A stretch of 64,000 bases of DNA from Pelomonas sp. Root1444 (GCF_001426885.1 NZ_LMFP01000011.1:274756-338755), one strand, 5' to 3'. Counted from the stretch's first letter, positions 22,774-31,191 are shown. Translations and numbers: made by a program. The notes: generated by a model from the letters alone, not told the origin.

Positions 22774-22902
22774 GGCGGCGGATTGTTGGGCGCACGATCC
22801 GCGGCAGGCTTGCACCTGGCTGGCACGACACCTCCCAGAAAACCCGCGGCCCGGCGGGCCTCACGCCCGCGCCGCCGCGCGGCCCTTGTCTACACTGGCC
22901 GC

Positions 22903-23889
22903 ATGAGTGCTCCCCCCTTTGCCGCCGAGCGCGCCATCCGCATGGGCCGCGAGGCCCTGGCGGTCGAGGCCCGCGCCCTGAGCGAGCTCGGCCCGCGCCT
23001 GGGCGAAGCCTTCGCCCGCGCTGTCGAGGCCATGCTCGGCTGCCGCGGCCGCGTCGCCGTCATGGGCATGGGCAAGAGCGGCCATGTCGGCCGCAAGATC
23101 GCCGCCACGCTGGCCTCCACCGGCACGCCGGCCCTGTTCGTCCACCCCGCCGAGGCGGCGCACGGCGATCTCGGCATGGTCACGCCCGGCGACCTCGTGC
23201 TGGCGCTGTCCAATTCCGGCGAGAGCGACGAGCTCAACGCCATCCTGCCCGTGCTCAAGCGCCTGGGCATCCCCGTCGTCGCGATGACCGGCAGGCCCGA
23301 GTCCAGCCTCGCGTCGCATGCGGACGTGGTGCTCGACAGCGCCGTGTCCGAGGAAGCCTGCCCGCTGCAGCTGGCGCCCACTGCCAGCACCACGGCGCAG
23401 ATGGCGCTGGGCGACGCCCTGGCCGTGGCGCTGCTGGACGCCCGCGGTTTCAAGGCCGAGGACTTCGCCCGCTCCCACCCGGGCGGCGCCTTGGGCCGCA
23501 AGCTGCTGACCCATGTGCGCGACCTGATGCGCAGCGGCGACGCCCTGCCCCGCGTGGCCGCCACGACGCCGTTCACGGAAATGATGCGCACGATGAGCGC
23601 CAAGGCCCTGGGCCTGGCCATCGTCGTCGACGCGGACGACCATGTGCAGGGTGTCTTCACCGACGGCGACCTGCGCCGCCTCATCGAGCAGGGCCACGAC
23701 CTGCGCGCGCTGACCGCCGCCGAAGTGGCCCACCCCAAGCCGCGCACCGTCGGTGCCGAGGCGCTCGCCGTCGATGCCGCCGACCTGATGGAAGCCGCAC
23801 GCATCACCGTCGTGCTGGTCGTCGACGAGGAGCGGCGGCTGCTCGGGGCGGTGAGCATCAACGACCTGATGCGCGCGAAGGTGATCTGA
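22903..23889 (+). CDS. kdsD: D-arabinose-5-phosphate isomerase
   Basis: 328 residues. Converts D-ribulose 5-phosphate to D-arabinose 5-phosphate, the first step of Kdo synthesis for lipopolysaccharide. The N-terminal SIS domain has VMGMGKSGHVGRKIAATLASTGTPALFVHPAEAAHGDLGM and SNSGESDELN; two CBS domains follow (about 205-328), ending in SINDLMRAKVI. The length is normal for KdsD. The stop codon overlaps the kdsC start (TGATG), so translation is coupled with the third-step phosphatase. Confidence 0.96.
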   Translation: MSAPPFAAERAIRMGREALAVEARALSELGPRLGEAFARAVEAMLGCRGRVAVMGMGKSGHVGRKIAATLASTGTPALFVHPAEAAHGDLGMVTPGDLVLALSNSGESDELNAILPVLKRLGIPVVAMTGRPESSLASHADVVLDSAVSEEACPLQLAPTASTTAQMALGDALAVALLDARGFKAEDFARSHPGGALGRKLLTHVRDLMRSGDALPRVAATTPFTEMMRTMSAKALGLAIVVDADDHVQGVFTDGDLRRLIEQGHDLRALTAAEVAHPKPRTVGAEALAVDAADLMEAARITVVLVVDEERRLLGAVSINDLMRAKVI

Positions 23890-24551
23890 TGGCGGCACTT
23901 CGCTTCCCACCCGAGCTGCTCGTCAAGGCCCAGGGCACCGGCCTGGCCATCAAGCTCGCCATTTTCGACGTCGACGGCGTGCTGACCGACGGGCGCATCT
24001 ATATCGGCGAGCGCGGCGAGGAGTTCAAGGCCTTCAGCACGCTGGACGGCCATGGGCTGAAGTCACTGCAGCAAGCAGGCATCACGCCGGTGGTCATCAC
24101 CGGCCGCGACAGCCCCGCCGTGCGCCGCCGCGTCGCCGACCTGGGCCTGATGCATGCCGCCTACGGCATCAAGGACAAGCTCGCCGCCGCCGAGCCCTTG
24201 CTGGCGCAGCTGGGCGCGAGCTGGGGCGAGGTGGCCGCCATGGGCGACGACTGGCCGGACCTGCCGCTGATGACCCGCGCCGGCTTCGCCTGCGCCCCGC
24301 CCGGCGCGCACGCCGAGGTGCTGGCCATCGCCGACCACGTGACACGCGCCCCGGCCGGCCATGGCGCCGCGCGCGAATGCTGCGACCTGCTGCTGATGGC
24401 CGCGGGCCACTACGAGCGCCTGCTGCATTCGCATCACGACACCCTCGACGGGGGCGGGCCGCCGGAGGCCGAGCGCCGGGCCGCTCCCGAGCCGGCCCCC
24501 ATCCCCGCGGGGGATCGCTCGACGTACCCGTCGGGCGAGGGGCAAACATGA
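23889..24551 (+). CDS. kdsC: 3-deoxy-D-manno-octulosonate 8-phosphate phosphatase
   Basis: 220 residues. A HAD-type phosphatase that removes phosphate from Kdo-8-phosphate. HAD motifs: FDVDGVLTDG with the nucleophile Asp, VITGRDS, KDK (in GIKDKLAAAEPL) and MGDDWPDLPLM. KdsC is normally about 180-190 residues and ends soon after the CDLLLMAAGHYERLL helix. The last 30 or so residues here (GGGPPEAERRAAPEPAPIP... to GEGQT) are rich in Pro, Ala and Arg and coincide with a dispersed repeat, so they look like a repeat-derived extension. Translation is coupled at both ends: TGATG with kdsD, ATGA with lptC. Confidence 0.95.
   Translation: MAALRFPPELLVKAQGTGLAIKLAIFDVDGVLTDGRIYIGERGEEFKAFSTLDGHGLKSLQQAGITPVVITGRDSPAVRRRVADLGLMHAAYGIKDKLAAAEPLLAQLGASWGEVAAMGDDWPDLPLMTRAGFACAPPGAHAEVLAIADHVTRAPAGHGAARECCDLLLMAAGHYERLLHSHHDTLDGGGPPEAERRAAPEPAPIPAGDRSTYPSGEGQT
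24466..24546 (+). repeat. Dispersed hairpin repeat, copy 2 (degenerate)
   Basis: GAGGCCGAGCGCCGGGCCGC then TCCCGAGCCGGCCC matches the start of the copies near 48.6 and 62.4 kb, followed by a shortened hairpin ATCCCC-GCG-GGGGAT and the shared end GGGCGAGGGGC. The middle hairpins are missing. It lies inside the 3' end of kdsC and supplies its last codons. Confidence 0.65.
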
Positions 24552-25213
24552 CCCCCGCCGCGCTGCCGGTACCGACCCCGCGCCGCCGCCCGCCCCAACC
24601 CTGGCTGTGGCGCGTGCAGAGCCTGTTGTCCAACTACCTGCCGCTGCTGCTGATGGCCTTCCTGGCCAGCGGCACCTGGTGGCTGGTGAAGAACACACCG
24701 CTGATCGGCGAGCCCGGCGAGCAGGCCCCGCCGCGCCATGAGCCCGACTACCGCATGGTCAATTTCGAGATCCAGCGCATCGGCGCCGACGGCCGCCTCA
24801 ACGTGCAGATCGCCGGCGCCGAGCTGCGCCACTTCCCCGACACCGACACCGTCGAGATCGACCAGGTGCGCGTGCGCGCCGTCGCACCCGATGGCAGCCT
24901 CGCCATTGCCGAGGCCAAGCGTGCCGTCAGCAACGGCGACGGCAGCGACCTGCAGCTGTTCGGCAACGTGCACCTGCGCCGCCTGCCGCCCGGCTCGGGC
25001 GAGAACGCGCCGGCCCAGCTCGAGGTGCGTGGCGAGTTCCTGCAGGCCCTGTCCAACAGCGAGATCCTGCGCTCGGACCTGCCCGTCACCATCCGCCAGG
25101 GCGGCGCGACGCTGCAGGCGCAGAACTTCGAGTACCGCCACCTGACCGGCCAGGTCCGCTTCACCGGCAGGGCGCAGGGGCAGATCGCCTCGCCGGCCAA
25201 GGGCAGGCCGTGA
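24548..25213 (+). CDS. lptC: LPS export ABC transporter periplasmic protein LptC
   Basis: 221 residues. One N-terminal transmembrane anchor (about 30-50, LPLLLMAFLASGTWWLV) and a periplasmic OstA/LptA-like beta-jellyroll (DYRMVNFEIQRIGADGRLNVQIAGAELRHFPDTDTVEID... QLFGNVHLRR... LRSDLPVTI... ARGQ-type end). LptC takes lipopolysaccharide from LptBFG and hands it to LptA. Its position after kdsD-kdsC is standard. The usual next genes lptA and lptB are absent; an SDR gene follows 58 bp later. Confidence 0.93.
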   Translation: MTPAALPVPTPRRRPPQPWLWRVQSLLSNYLPLLLMAFLASGTWWLVKNTPLIGEPGEQAPPRHEPDYRMVNFEIQRIGADGRLNVQIAGAELRHFPDTDTVEIDQVRVRAVAPDGSLAIAEAKRAVSNGDGSDLQLFGNVHLRRLPPGSGENAPAQLEVRGEFLQALSNSEILRSDLPVTIRQGGATLQAQNFEYRHLTGQVRFTGRAQGQIASPAKGRP

Positions 25214-25271
25214 CCGCCATCCAGGCCGAGCACGCGGATCGGCGCGCGCACCCGCGGGACCAGGGGCTTCA

Positions 25272-26045
25272 GTGACCGAGCTCGTCTTCATCACCGGCGC
25301 CTCCAGCGGCATCGGCCAGGCGCTGGCGCTGCGCTACTACCGCGATGGCGCGCGGCTCGCCCTGGTGGCACGACGCACCGCGGAAGTGGCGCGGTGGGCC
25401 GCGGAACAACGGCTCGACGCCGCCCGCTTCAAGGTCTACGGCGCCGACGTGTCCGACCTGGACGCCATGGCCCGCATCGGCCGCGACTGCATCGCGGCGC
25501 AAGGCCTGCCCGACGTCGTCATCGCCAATGCGGGCATCAGCATCGGCATGGACACGACGCAGTTCGACGACCTGGACGTGATGCGCCGCAGCTTCGCGAC
25601 CAACAACGTCGGGCTGGCCGCCACCTTCCATCCCTTCGTGGCCGCGATGAACGCACGCGGCTCGGGCACGCTGGTCGGCATCGCCAGCGTCGCGGCCATC
25701 CGCGGCCTGCCGGGGCACGGCGCCTACTGCGCCAGCAAGGCCGCCGTCGTCGCCTATTGCGAAAGCCTGCGCGGCGAATGCCGGCCCTTCGGCGTGCGCG
25801 TCGTCACGCTGCTGCCCGGCTACATCGACACGCCGCTGACGCGCGGCAACCGCTACAGCATGCCCTTCCTGATGCAGGTCGACGACTTCGCCGACCAGGC
25901 CGTGCGCGCCATCCGCGCCCAGGTCAGCTACCGCGTCATCCCGTGGCAGATGGGCGTGGCGGCCAAGCTGCTGCGCCTGCTGCCCAACTGGCTCTACGAC
26001 CGCGCGCTGGGCAGCCGGCCGCGCAAGAAGCGGGCGAGCGAGTAG
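25272..26045 (+). CDS. SDR-family oxidoreductase
   Basis: 257 residues from GTG 25272, preceded by AGGGG. A classical short-chain dehydrogenase/reductase: cofactor motif TGASSGIG (about 8-15), NAG at ANAGIS, catalytic Ser in IASVAA and the YxxxK motif YCASK. Length is normal. The C-terminus after residue 220 (RLLPNWLYDRALGSRPRKKRASE) is basic and could be membrane-associated. Substrate is unknown. It follows lptC in the same direction and may be cotranscribed, but a role in LPS synthesis is not shown. Confidence 0.92.
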   Translation: MTELVFITGASSGIGQALALRYYRDGARLALVARRTAEVARWAAEQRLDAARFKVYGADVSDLDAMARIGRDCIAAQGLPDVVIANAGISIGMDTTQFDDLDVMRRSFATNNVGLAATFHPFVAAMNARGSGTLVGIASVAAIRGLPGHGAYCASKAAVVAYCESLRGECRPFGVRVVTLLPGYIDTPLTRGNRYSMPFLMQVDDFADQAVRAIRAQVSYRVIPWQMGVAAKLLRLLPNWLYDRALGSRPRKKRASE

Positions 26046-26124
26046 CCAGCCGCGCGGCGGCCTCGCTACACTGCGCGCCTTCGGACCGAGAGCCGGCCCT
26101 GGACGGGCGGCGAAGGAGGACATC

Positions 26125-26151
26125 ATGGCCAAGGTGCTTCACCCCTGCTAA
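26125..26151 (+). CDS. Possible leader peptide MAKVLHPC
   Basis: An 8-codon frame, ATG to TAA, with a near-perfect Shine-Dalgarno AAGGAGGA five bases upstream, in the 219-bp gap between the SDR gene and the DUF5916 gene. It is the only strong RBS in the gap. It may be an uORF or leader peptide, or a relic of a lost gene start. Nothing further can be said from sequence. Confidence 0.35.
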   Translation: MAKVLHPC

Positions 26152-26264
26152 CGCCCTTGCGCTGACGCCCCAGTCAGCCGCACGCCGGTTGCCGCCCCAG
26201 AGCGCGCAGCCCACCTGATTCCCGCGGCCGCCCGATGGCGGTCGATCCCGGACGACCTTCATCC

Positions 26265-28553
26265 ATGACCTCCCGCCTTCTCGGCCTGGGCCTGCTCGCC
26301 CTGGCCCTGCCCGCCTGGCCATCCAACGGCCCTGCCCATCCCACCGCACTGCGCCTGGATGCCGGCGCGGCCCCGCCCCTGATCGACGGCCGCCTCGGCG
26401 ACGCGGCCTGGCAACGCGCGCCGGTGTACGAGCGCTTCGCGCAGTTCCTGCCTATCGACAAGCAGCCCGCTCGCTGGCGCACCACCGTGCAGGTGCTCGT
26501 CACCGATGACGCCCTCGTCTTCGGCATCCGCGCCTGGGACGCCGAGCCCGGCCGCATCCGCGCGCCGCTGGCCCGCCGCGACCAGGTTAAGGCCGACCAG
26601 GACTACGTGGCCGTCTTCATCGATCCGGTCGGCCACAGACGCACCGCGCAGTACGTGCGGGTGAGCCCCGCCGGCGCCCTCGAGGACGGCCAGTTCTCCG
26701 CCGAGGAGGACAGCGAAGACACGGCGCCCGACTTCGACGTCGAAGCGGCAGCGATGCGGCTGCCGGACGGCTACAGCATCGAGCTGCGCTGGCCGCTGGC
26801 GGCCCTGCGCTTTCCGCATGCCGGGGGTGCGCCATGGCGCGTCATGGTCGCGCGCAACATCCCACGCGAGGACCGTACGCTCAACGTCAGCGCGCCGGCA
26901 TTGACCAAGGACGCGCTGAGCTTCATCGCCGAGCTGCAGCCGCTGGACGGCCTCGATGACCTGGTCGAGCAGGTGCGCGAACGCAGCTTCATCACGTTCC
27001 GCCCCGAGTTGACACTGCGCACGACTCGCGACAGCGACGAGGCCGGCACGCGCCGCGCCCGCAAGGCGTCGCTGGGCGCCGAGTTCAAGTGGCGGCCGCG
27101 CGCCGACTGGGTGATCGACGCGACGCTGAACCCCGACTTCTCGCAGGTCGAACTCGATGCGCCGCAGCTGGCCGGCAACACGCGCTTCGCGCTCAGCGTG
27201 CCTGAGAAGCGCGGCTTCTTCCTGGAGAGCGCCGACGTCGTCGGCCCGACCCAGCCCGACGAATCGGGCGAGAACCGCAGCCTGGCCGCCTTCTACACGC
27301 GCGCCATCACCGACCCCGAACACGGCCTGCGCGCGACCTGGCGCGGCGCCGGTGCCGAGGCGACCGCGCTGAGCCTGCGCGATGCCGGCGGCGGCCAGGT
27401 CCTGCGGGCCGGTGCCTTCGCGACGGGCAGCGGCCTGCAACCTGAAGGTTCGCAAGCGAGCTTCGCGCGGGGCCGCATGCAGTTCGGCGGGCTCGGGCTG
27501 GCCGGCCTGGTGTCGCTGCGCGACTTCGGCGAGGGCTTGTCGACCGAGGTCGTCGGCAGCGACGGCGTCTGGCGCGCCGGCGACAGCGACCAGTGGCGCG
27601 GCCACCTGCTGCTGTCACGCACGACGCTGGGCATCGCCGCCGACGGCCAGGTGCAGCGTGTCGGCCGCGAGCGCGGCCACCGCGCTTGGCTGGGCTGGCG
27701 CCACCGCGACGGCGACTGGGTGGCCAACGTCAACGTCGAGGAGGTCAGCCCGCGCTTTGCCAACGACAACGGCTTCGTCAACCAGAGCGGCATCCGCCGC
27801 GCCTCGGCCATGGGCTACCTGCGCCTGGGGCCGCGCGAATTGCTCGTGGACATGCACGAGAGCGAGGTCCAGCTGACGGTGCAGGAGACGCGCACGCTGG
27901 CCGACCCGCTGCTCGGCGTCGCGGGCGGGCAGGTCGTGGACCGGCTCTTCCAGCCCGGCTTCTGGTTCGCCGCGGCGCGCAACACCGGCGTCTGGGGGCA
28001 TGTCGGGCTGGACAGCCACCGCGCGAAGAGCGGCGGCCGGCTGCACGCGACGCGCACGCTGCTGCTGGGCTTCGAGTCCAACCCCGGTGAGCTGCTGAGC
28101 TTTCTGATGGGCGAGGTCGAATGGGGCCGGCGCCTGGATGTCGACGCCGACCGCGTCGGCCTGGGCTTGCAGGCCGAGTTGCAGGCCAAGCTGCGCGCGC
28201 CGTTGCCGGCGGGCCTGTGGCTGGAGTTCGAGCAGCGCCTGGGCCTTGGCTGGGTCGAGGGGCCCAACGGCCAACGCGCCTTCACGGACCGCAGCGCGCA
28301 GAGCCTTGCCGTGTTGCACCTGAGCCCGCGGGATTCACTGCGGATGATCAGCCAGCACACCCATTTCACGCGCCGCGAGGATGCCAGCGTCGCTCTTGCT
28401 GCCGAGGACGGCCGCGACCGCCAGCTGTCGGTGATGTTCCAGCACCGTGTCGGCTTGTCGCGCCTCTTCAGCATCGGCCTGACCCGCGCCAGCGAACGCC
28501 CCGGCCAGGTCCGCCGTCGCGAACTGTTCGCCAAGTTGGCGCTGGGGTACTGA
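26265..28553 (+). CDS. DUF5916 protein with carbohydrate-binding family 9-like N-terminus
   Basis: 762 residues from ATG 26265 with a signal peptide (MTSRLLGLGLLALALPAWPS). The N-terminal domain (about 25-230) resembles CBM9-like modules: PPLIDGRLGDAAWQRAP, VLVTDDALVFGIRAWD, QDYVAVFIDP and MRLPDGYSIELRWPLAALRF. The rest matches the DUF5916 family, with RADWVIDATLNPDFSQVELDAPQ, NTRFALSVPEKRGFFLE and a run of amphipathic strands ending in a terminal Tyr (LALGY), suggestive of an outer-membrane beta-barrel. Family members are often found with exported hydrolases, but no biochemical function is established. It appears to be transcribed alone. Confidence 0.85.
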   Translation: MTSRLLGLGLLALALPAWPSNGPAHPTALRLDAGAAPPLIDGRLGDAAWQRAPVYERFAQFLPIDKQPARWRTTVQVLVTDDALVFGIRAWDAEPGRIRAPLARRDQVKADQDYVAVFIDPVGHRRTAQYVRVSPAGALEDGQFSAEEDSEDTAPDFDVEAAAMRLPDGYSIELRWPLAALRFPHAGGAPWRVMVARNIPREDRTLNVSAPALTKDALSFIAELQPLDGLDDLVEQVRERSFITFRPELTLRTTRDSDEAGTRRARKASLGAEFKWRPRADWVIDATLNPDFSQVELDAPQLAGNTRFALSVPEKRGFFLESADVVGPTQPDESGENRSLAAFYTRAITDPEHGLRATWRGAGAEATALSLRDAGGGQVLRAGAFATGSGLQPEGSQASFARGRMQFGGLGLAGLVSLRDFGEGLSTEVVGSDGVWRAGDSDQWRGHLLLSRTTLGIAADGQVQRVGRERGHRAWLGWRHRDGDWVANVNVEEVSPRFANDNGFVNQSGIRRASAMGYLRLGPRELLVDMHESEVQLTVQETRTLADPLLGVAGGQVVDRLFQPGFWFAAARNTGVWGHVGLDSHRAKSGGRLHATRTLLLGFESNPGELLSFLMGEVEWGRRLDVDADRVGLGLQAELQAKLRAPLPAGLWLEFEQRLGLGWVEGPNGQRAFTDRSAQSLAVLHLSPRDSLRMISQHTHFTRREDASVALAAEDGRDRQLSVMFQHRVGLSRLFSIGLTRASERPGQVRRRELFAKLALGY

Positions 28554-28699
28554 GGCCCTTCGGGCGGGCCAGCTTGGCGAACTGAAGGCGGGCACAAGCG
28601 GTCTGTGCGGACTGTTTGTCCTCGTCGCGGAAGGCCATGGACTTCTGCCCATGGCAGGCCGGCTCAGCAGCGTCGCATGGGGCGCCATGGCCGCGCCCC

Positions 28700-28730
28700 A
28701 AAAAGCACAAGGCGCCCGCAGGCGCCTTGT
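28700..28730 (-). terminator. Rho-independent terminator of the RRM gene
   Basis: In the minus-strand RNA, a perfect 10-bp stem ACAAGGCGCC/GGCGCCTTGT with a four-base loop is followed by GC and five Ts. It starts about 25 bp after the stop codon of the glycine-rich RNA-binding protein gene. Confidence 0.85.
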
Positions 28731-28754
28731 TCATTCATGCTGGGTCAGCAGGGC

Positions 28755-29300
28755 TTAGTAGCCACCACCGCCGTAGCCGCCACCGCCGCCGGAGCGACCG
28801 CCGCCGCCGTAGCCGCCACCGCCGGAGCGGCCACCGCCGCCACCGCCGTAGCCACCGCCGCCGCCGCCGTAGCCGCCGCCACCGCCGGAACGGCCACCGC
28901 CGCCGCCGCCGTAGCCGCCACCACCGCCGGAACGGCCACCACCGCCGCCGCCGTAGCCACCACCACCGCCGTAGCCGCCACCGCTGCTACCGCCGCCGAA
29001 GCCGCCGCCGCCGGAACGGCCACCGCCGCCGCCGAAGCCGCCCGGGCGCTCTTCACGAGGACGCGCCTCGTTGACGACGATGGCGCGGCCTTCGAGGGCC
29101 TGGCCATTCATGCCGTTGATCGCGGCTTGCGCCTCGGCATCGGAGCCCATTTCGACGAAGCCGAAACCTTTGGAACGGCCCGTTTCACGATCCATCATGA
29201 CCTTTGCGGAGGTCACGGTACCGAACTGACCGAACGCTTCTTGCAGCGATTCGTCACGCACGCTGTAGGCCAGATTGCCCACGTAAAGCTTGTTTCCCAT
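28755..29300 (-). CDS. Glycine-rich RNA-binding protein (single RRM)
   Basis: 181 residues. One RNA-recognition motif at 1-80 with RNP2 KLYVGNL (4-10) and RNP1 KGFGFVEM (about 44-51), aromatic RNA-stacking residues intact. The tail, about 100 residues, is a low-complexity Gly/Tyr/Arg/Ser region built from units such as GGRSGGGGGYGGGGG. This is the domain plan of cyanobacterial and betaproteobacterial cold-inducible Rbp proteins, which bind single-stranded RNA and may act as chaperones; the tail could favour condensation. The gene has its own leader and terminator, so it is monocistronic. Confidence 0.95.
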   Translation of the reverse strand: MGNKLYVGNLAYSVRDESLQEAFGQFGTVTSAKVMMDRETGRSKGFGFVEMGSDAEAQAAINGMNGQALEGRAIVVNEARPREERPGGFGGGGGRSGGGGFGGGSSGGGYGGGGGYGGGGGGRSGGGGGYGGGGGGRSGGGGGYGGGGGGYGGGGGGRSGGGGYGGGGRSGGGGGYGGGGY

Positions 29301-29521
29301 GGGGAAGCCCTTCTCTTCTCAAAACCAAAAAACCATGTGGAGCTTCAACCCATCGTGAACCATTCAAGCGAAGGTGCGGCGTCCAGACACAGGCAAATCA
29401 TTATGGTGGCGAGGTCAAGGAATACGAGACGCCCCTCCCGTAAGTGTTGTTTTTACGAGCTAGCACAAACCCTGGCGGTGCGAAGCCTTCACCGCACCGT
29501 CATCGCTACCATCGCCGCCCG
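29301..29521. promoter_or_regulatory. Divergent intergenic region with RRM gene leader
   Basis: A 221-bp gap between the RRM gene (minus) and a membrane protein gene (plus), much more AT-rich than its surroundings (for example TTCTCAAAACCAAAAAACC). On the minus strand it contains GAAGAGAAGGG, a good ribosome-binding site, near the RRM start, and TTGACC and TAATGAT further up, spaced too closely for a standard -35/-10 pair. The long leader is compatible with post-transcriptional cold control. No defined promoter is claimed. Confidence 0.45.
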
Positions 29522-30421
29522 ATGACGCCTCCCTTGATTTCCGCCCTCGCCCGCGTGCTCGCCAGCATCGACGCGCCACGCAACCTGCGCGCCCTCTACG
29601 CGCTGCTGGCCAGCTTCTGCATGACCGGCCTGCTGCTGGCGATGGCGCGCTCGGCGTTGGGGCGTGACGAGGGCTTCATCAGCGCGCTGTGGCTGGGCCT
29701 GGGCCTGGCTGTCGCCTTTTTTGGCGTCAACGCCACCGGCCTGATGTTGATGGACCAGGCCTGCGGTCGACGCGTTAGGGATCCGCAGGACGCGCTGTCC
29801 CAAGCGCTGCGCAGCGCCCATCGGGTGCTGCTGGCCCTGCTGGCCTGCGTGGCGCTCGCGGCCGTGGCGGTGCTCGCGCTGGCCGCCCTGCTGTGGGCAA
29901 CGCACCTGCCGCTGGTCGGCGCGCCGCTGCTGGCCGTGGTGCTGCCGGCCGGCGTGCTGATGCTGGGCGGCATCGCGTTCGTGCTCGTCATCCTGGTGGG
30001 GCCGTTGGCAGGGCCGGCGGTCTGGGCCGGCCTGCGCAGCCGCGAGGTGCTGGCCTTTCTGCGCCACCGCCTGCGTCACGGCCTGCCCGAGACGGCGCTG
30101 TTGATGGCGGCCGTCTACCTGATGGTGGCGCTGGCGACGGCCGCCGTCAGCTTCGTCGTCGTCAGCGGCAGCCAGCTGCTGGCCGGGCTGGCCATCCTGG
30201 GCGCGGGGGTCGAGCTGCCGGCGCGCGAGCTGCTGGCCGGCGTCACGGGCCTGGGGCCGCGCGGCATGGGCGCCAGCGGCGTGCCGCTGCAGGGCGGCAA
30301 CCTGGGCCTCGCGGCGCTGATTGGCGGCGGCGTCGTGTTCGCGCTGGCGCTGGTGTTGCCGACACTGGTTTGGCTGCGCGGCTGCTGCGCGGTGTACCTG
30401 GCGCTGACCGAGCCGGCATGA
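29522..30421 (+). CDS. Multi-spanning membrane protein of unknown function
   Basis: 299 residues with about six hydrophobic segments (for example LLASFCMTGLLLAMA, GLGLAVAFFGVNATGLMLM, LLALLACVALAAVAVLALAALL, LAVVLPAGVLMLGGIAFVLVILV). No catalytic motif or transport signature is visible. I do not recognise a named family. ATG 29522 is chosen; an earlier frame start at 29444 would add a basic stretch that reads as leader sequence. The stop overlaps the start of the next gene by ATGA, so the two proteins are made together and may cooperate. Confidence 0.8.
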   Translation: MTPPLISALARVLASIDAPRNLRALYALLASFCMTGLLLAMARSALGRDEGFISALWLGLGLAVAFFGVNATGLMLMDQACGRRVRDPQDALSQALRSAHRVLLALLACVALAAVAVLALAALLWATHLPLVGAPLLAVVLPAGVLMLGGIAFVLVILVGPLAGPAVWAGLRSREVLAFLRHRLRHGLPETALLMAAVYLMVALATAAVSFVVVSGSQLLAGLAILGAGVELPARELLAGVTGLGPRGMGASGVPLQGGNLGLAALIGGGVVFALALVLPTLVWLRGCCAVYLALTEPA

Positions 30422-31191
30422 GCCCGCCGCGCATCGCTTCGCTCGTGCCCAGCGCGACGGAGACGCTGGTGGCCCTCGGCCTGGGGCCTTGCCTGGTCGC
30501 CCGCACCGGTTTCTGCATCCACCCCGCCGAAGCGGTCGCCGCCGTGCCCAAGGTGGGCGGCACCAAGGACGTGAACCTCGAGAAGCTGAAGAAGCTCGCC
30601 CCGACCCATGTGGTCGTCAACGTGGACGAGAACCGGCGCGAGACGGCCGAGGCGCTGCGGGACTTCGTGCCCCAGGTCATCGTTACGCATCCGAGCCGGC
30701 CGGAGGACAACCTGGCGCTGTTCGAGCAGCTGCGCGCCGCCTTTGCCGGCCAGCCCGGCGTCAATGAGCGGGCGGCCGCGCTGTCGGCCGAGTTCACGGC
30801 AGCGCTGGCCCGCTGCCGCGTACAGCGGTGGCTAGGCGAGCAGGTGCTGTACCTGATCTGGCGCGAGCCATGGATGACGGTAGCGTGCGACACCTACATC
30901 TCGACACTGCTGGCCGAGGTGGGTTGGCGCACTTGGCCCGACGTGCAGGGCGGCGAGCAGGGCGCCGGCCGCTATCCGGCACTGGACGGCAACGAGCCCT
31001 GGCTGCGTGGCATCGACCGCGTGCTGCTCAGCTCCGAGCCCTACCGCTTCGGTTCAGCGCACATCGCCGAGGCGCAGGCGCTGTGCCCGCAGGCGCGCGT
31101 GCAGCTGGTGGACGGCGAGCTGTTGAGCTGGTGGGGCGCGCGCGGCGCGGCCGGGCTGGACTACCTGCGCGGGCTCAGCCAGGCCACGTGA
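30418..31191 (+). CDS. Cobalamin-binding/BtuF-like helical-backbone metal receptor, no signal peptide
   Basis: 257 residues with the two-lobed fold of class III solute-binding proteins: RIASLVPSATETLVALGLGPCLVARTGFC at the N-terminus, VPKVGGTKDVNLEKLKKLAPTHVVV, a long connecting helix and a C-terminal lobe with VLLSSEPYRF. This matches the BtuF/FhuD group that binds corrinoids or iron chelates. Unlike real BtuF it has no signal peptide, so it is probably cytosolic and not a transporter component. It is coupled to the upstream membrane protein (ATGA) and its 3' end overlaps the convergent reverse transcriptase gene by 17 bp. Ligand unknown. Confidence 0.85.
   Translation: MSPPRIASLVPSATETLVALGLGPCLVARTGFCIHPAEAVAAVPKVGGTKDVNLEKLKKLAPTHVVVNVDENRRETAEALRDFVPQVIVTHPSRPEDNLALFEQLRAAFAGQPGVNERAAALSAEFTAALARCRVQRWLGEQVLYLIWREPWMTVACDTYISTLLAEVGWRTWPDVQGGEQGAGRYPALDGNEPWLRGIDRVLLSSEPYRFGSAHIAEAQALCPQARVQLVDGELLSWWGARGAAGLDYLRGLSQAT

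Noticed and set aside
28557..28575. Terminator hairpin after the DUF5916 gene (GGCCCTTCGGGCGGGCC)
   Set aside because: The stem is short with mismatched register and lacks a T-run; termination there is uncertain.
28760..29050. Tandem GCCGCCACC-type units as a CRISPR array or satellite
   Set aside because: The units are codons for the Gly-rich tail of the RRM protein, with no unique spacers of constant length.
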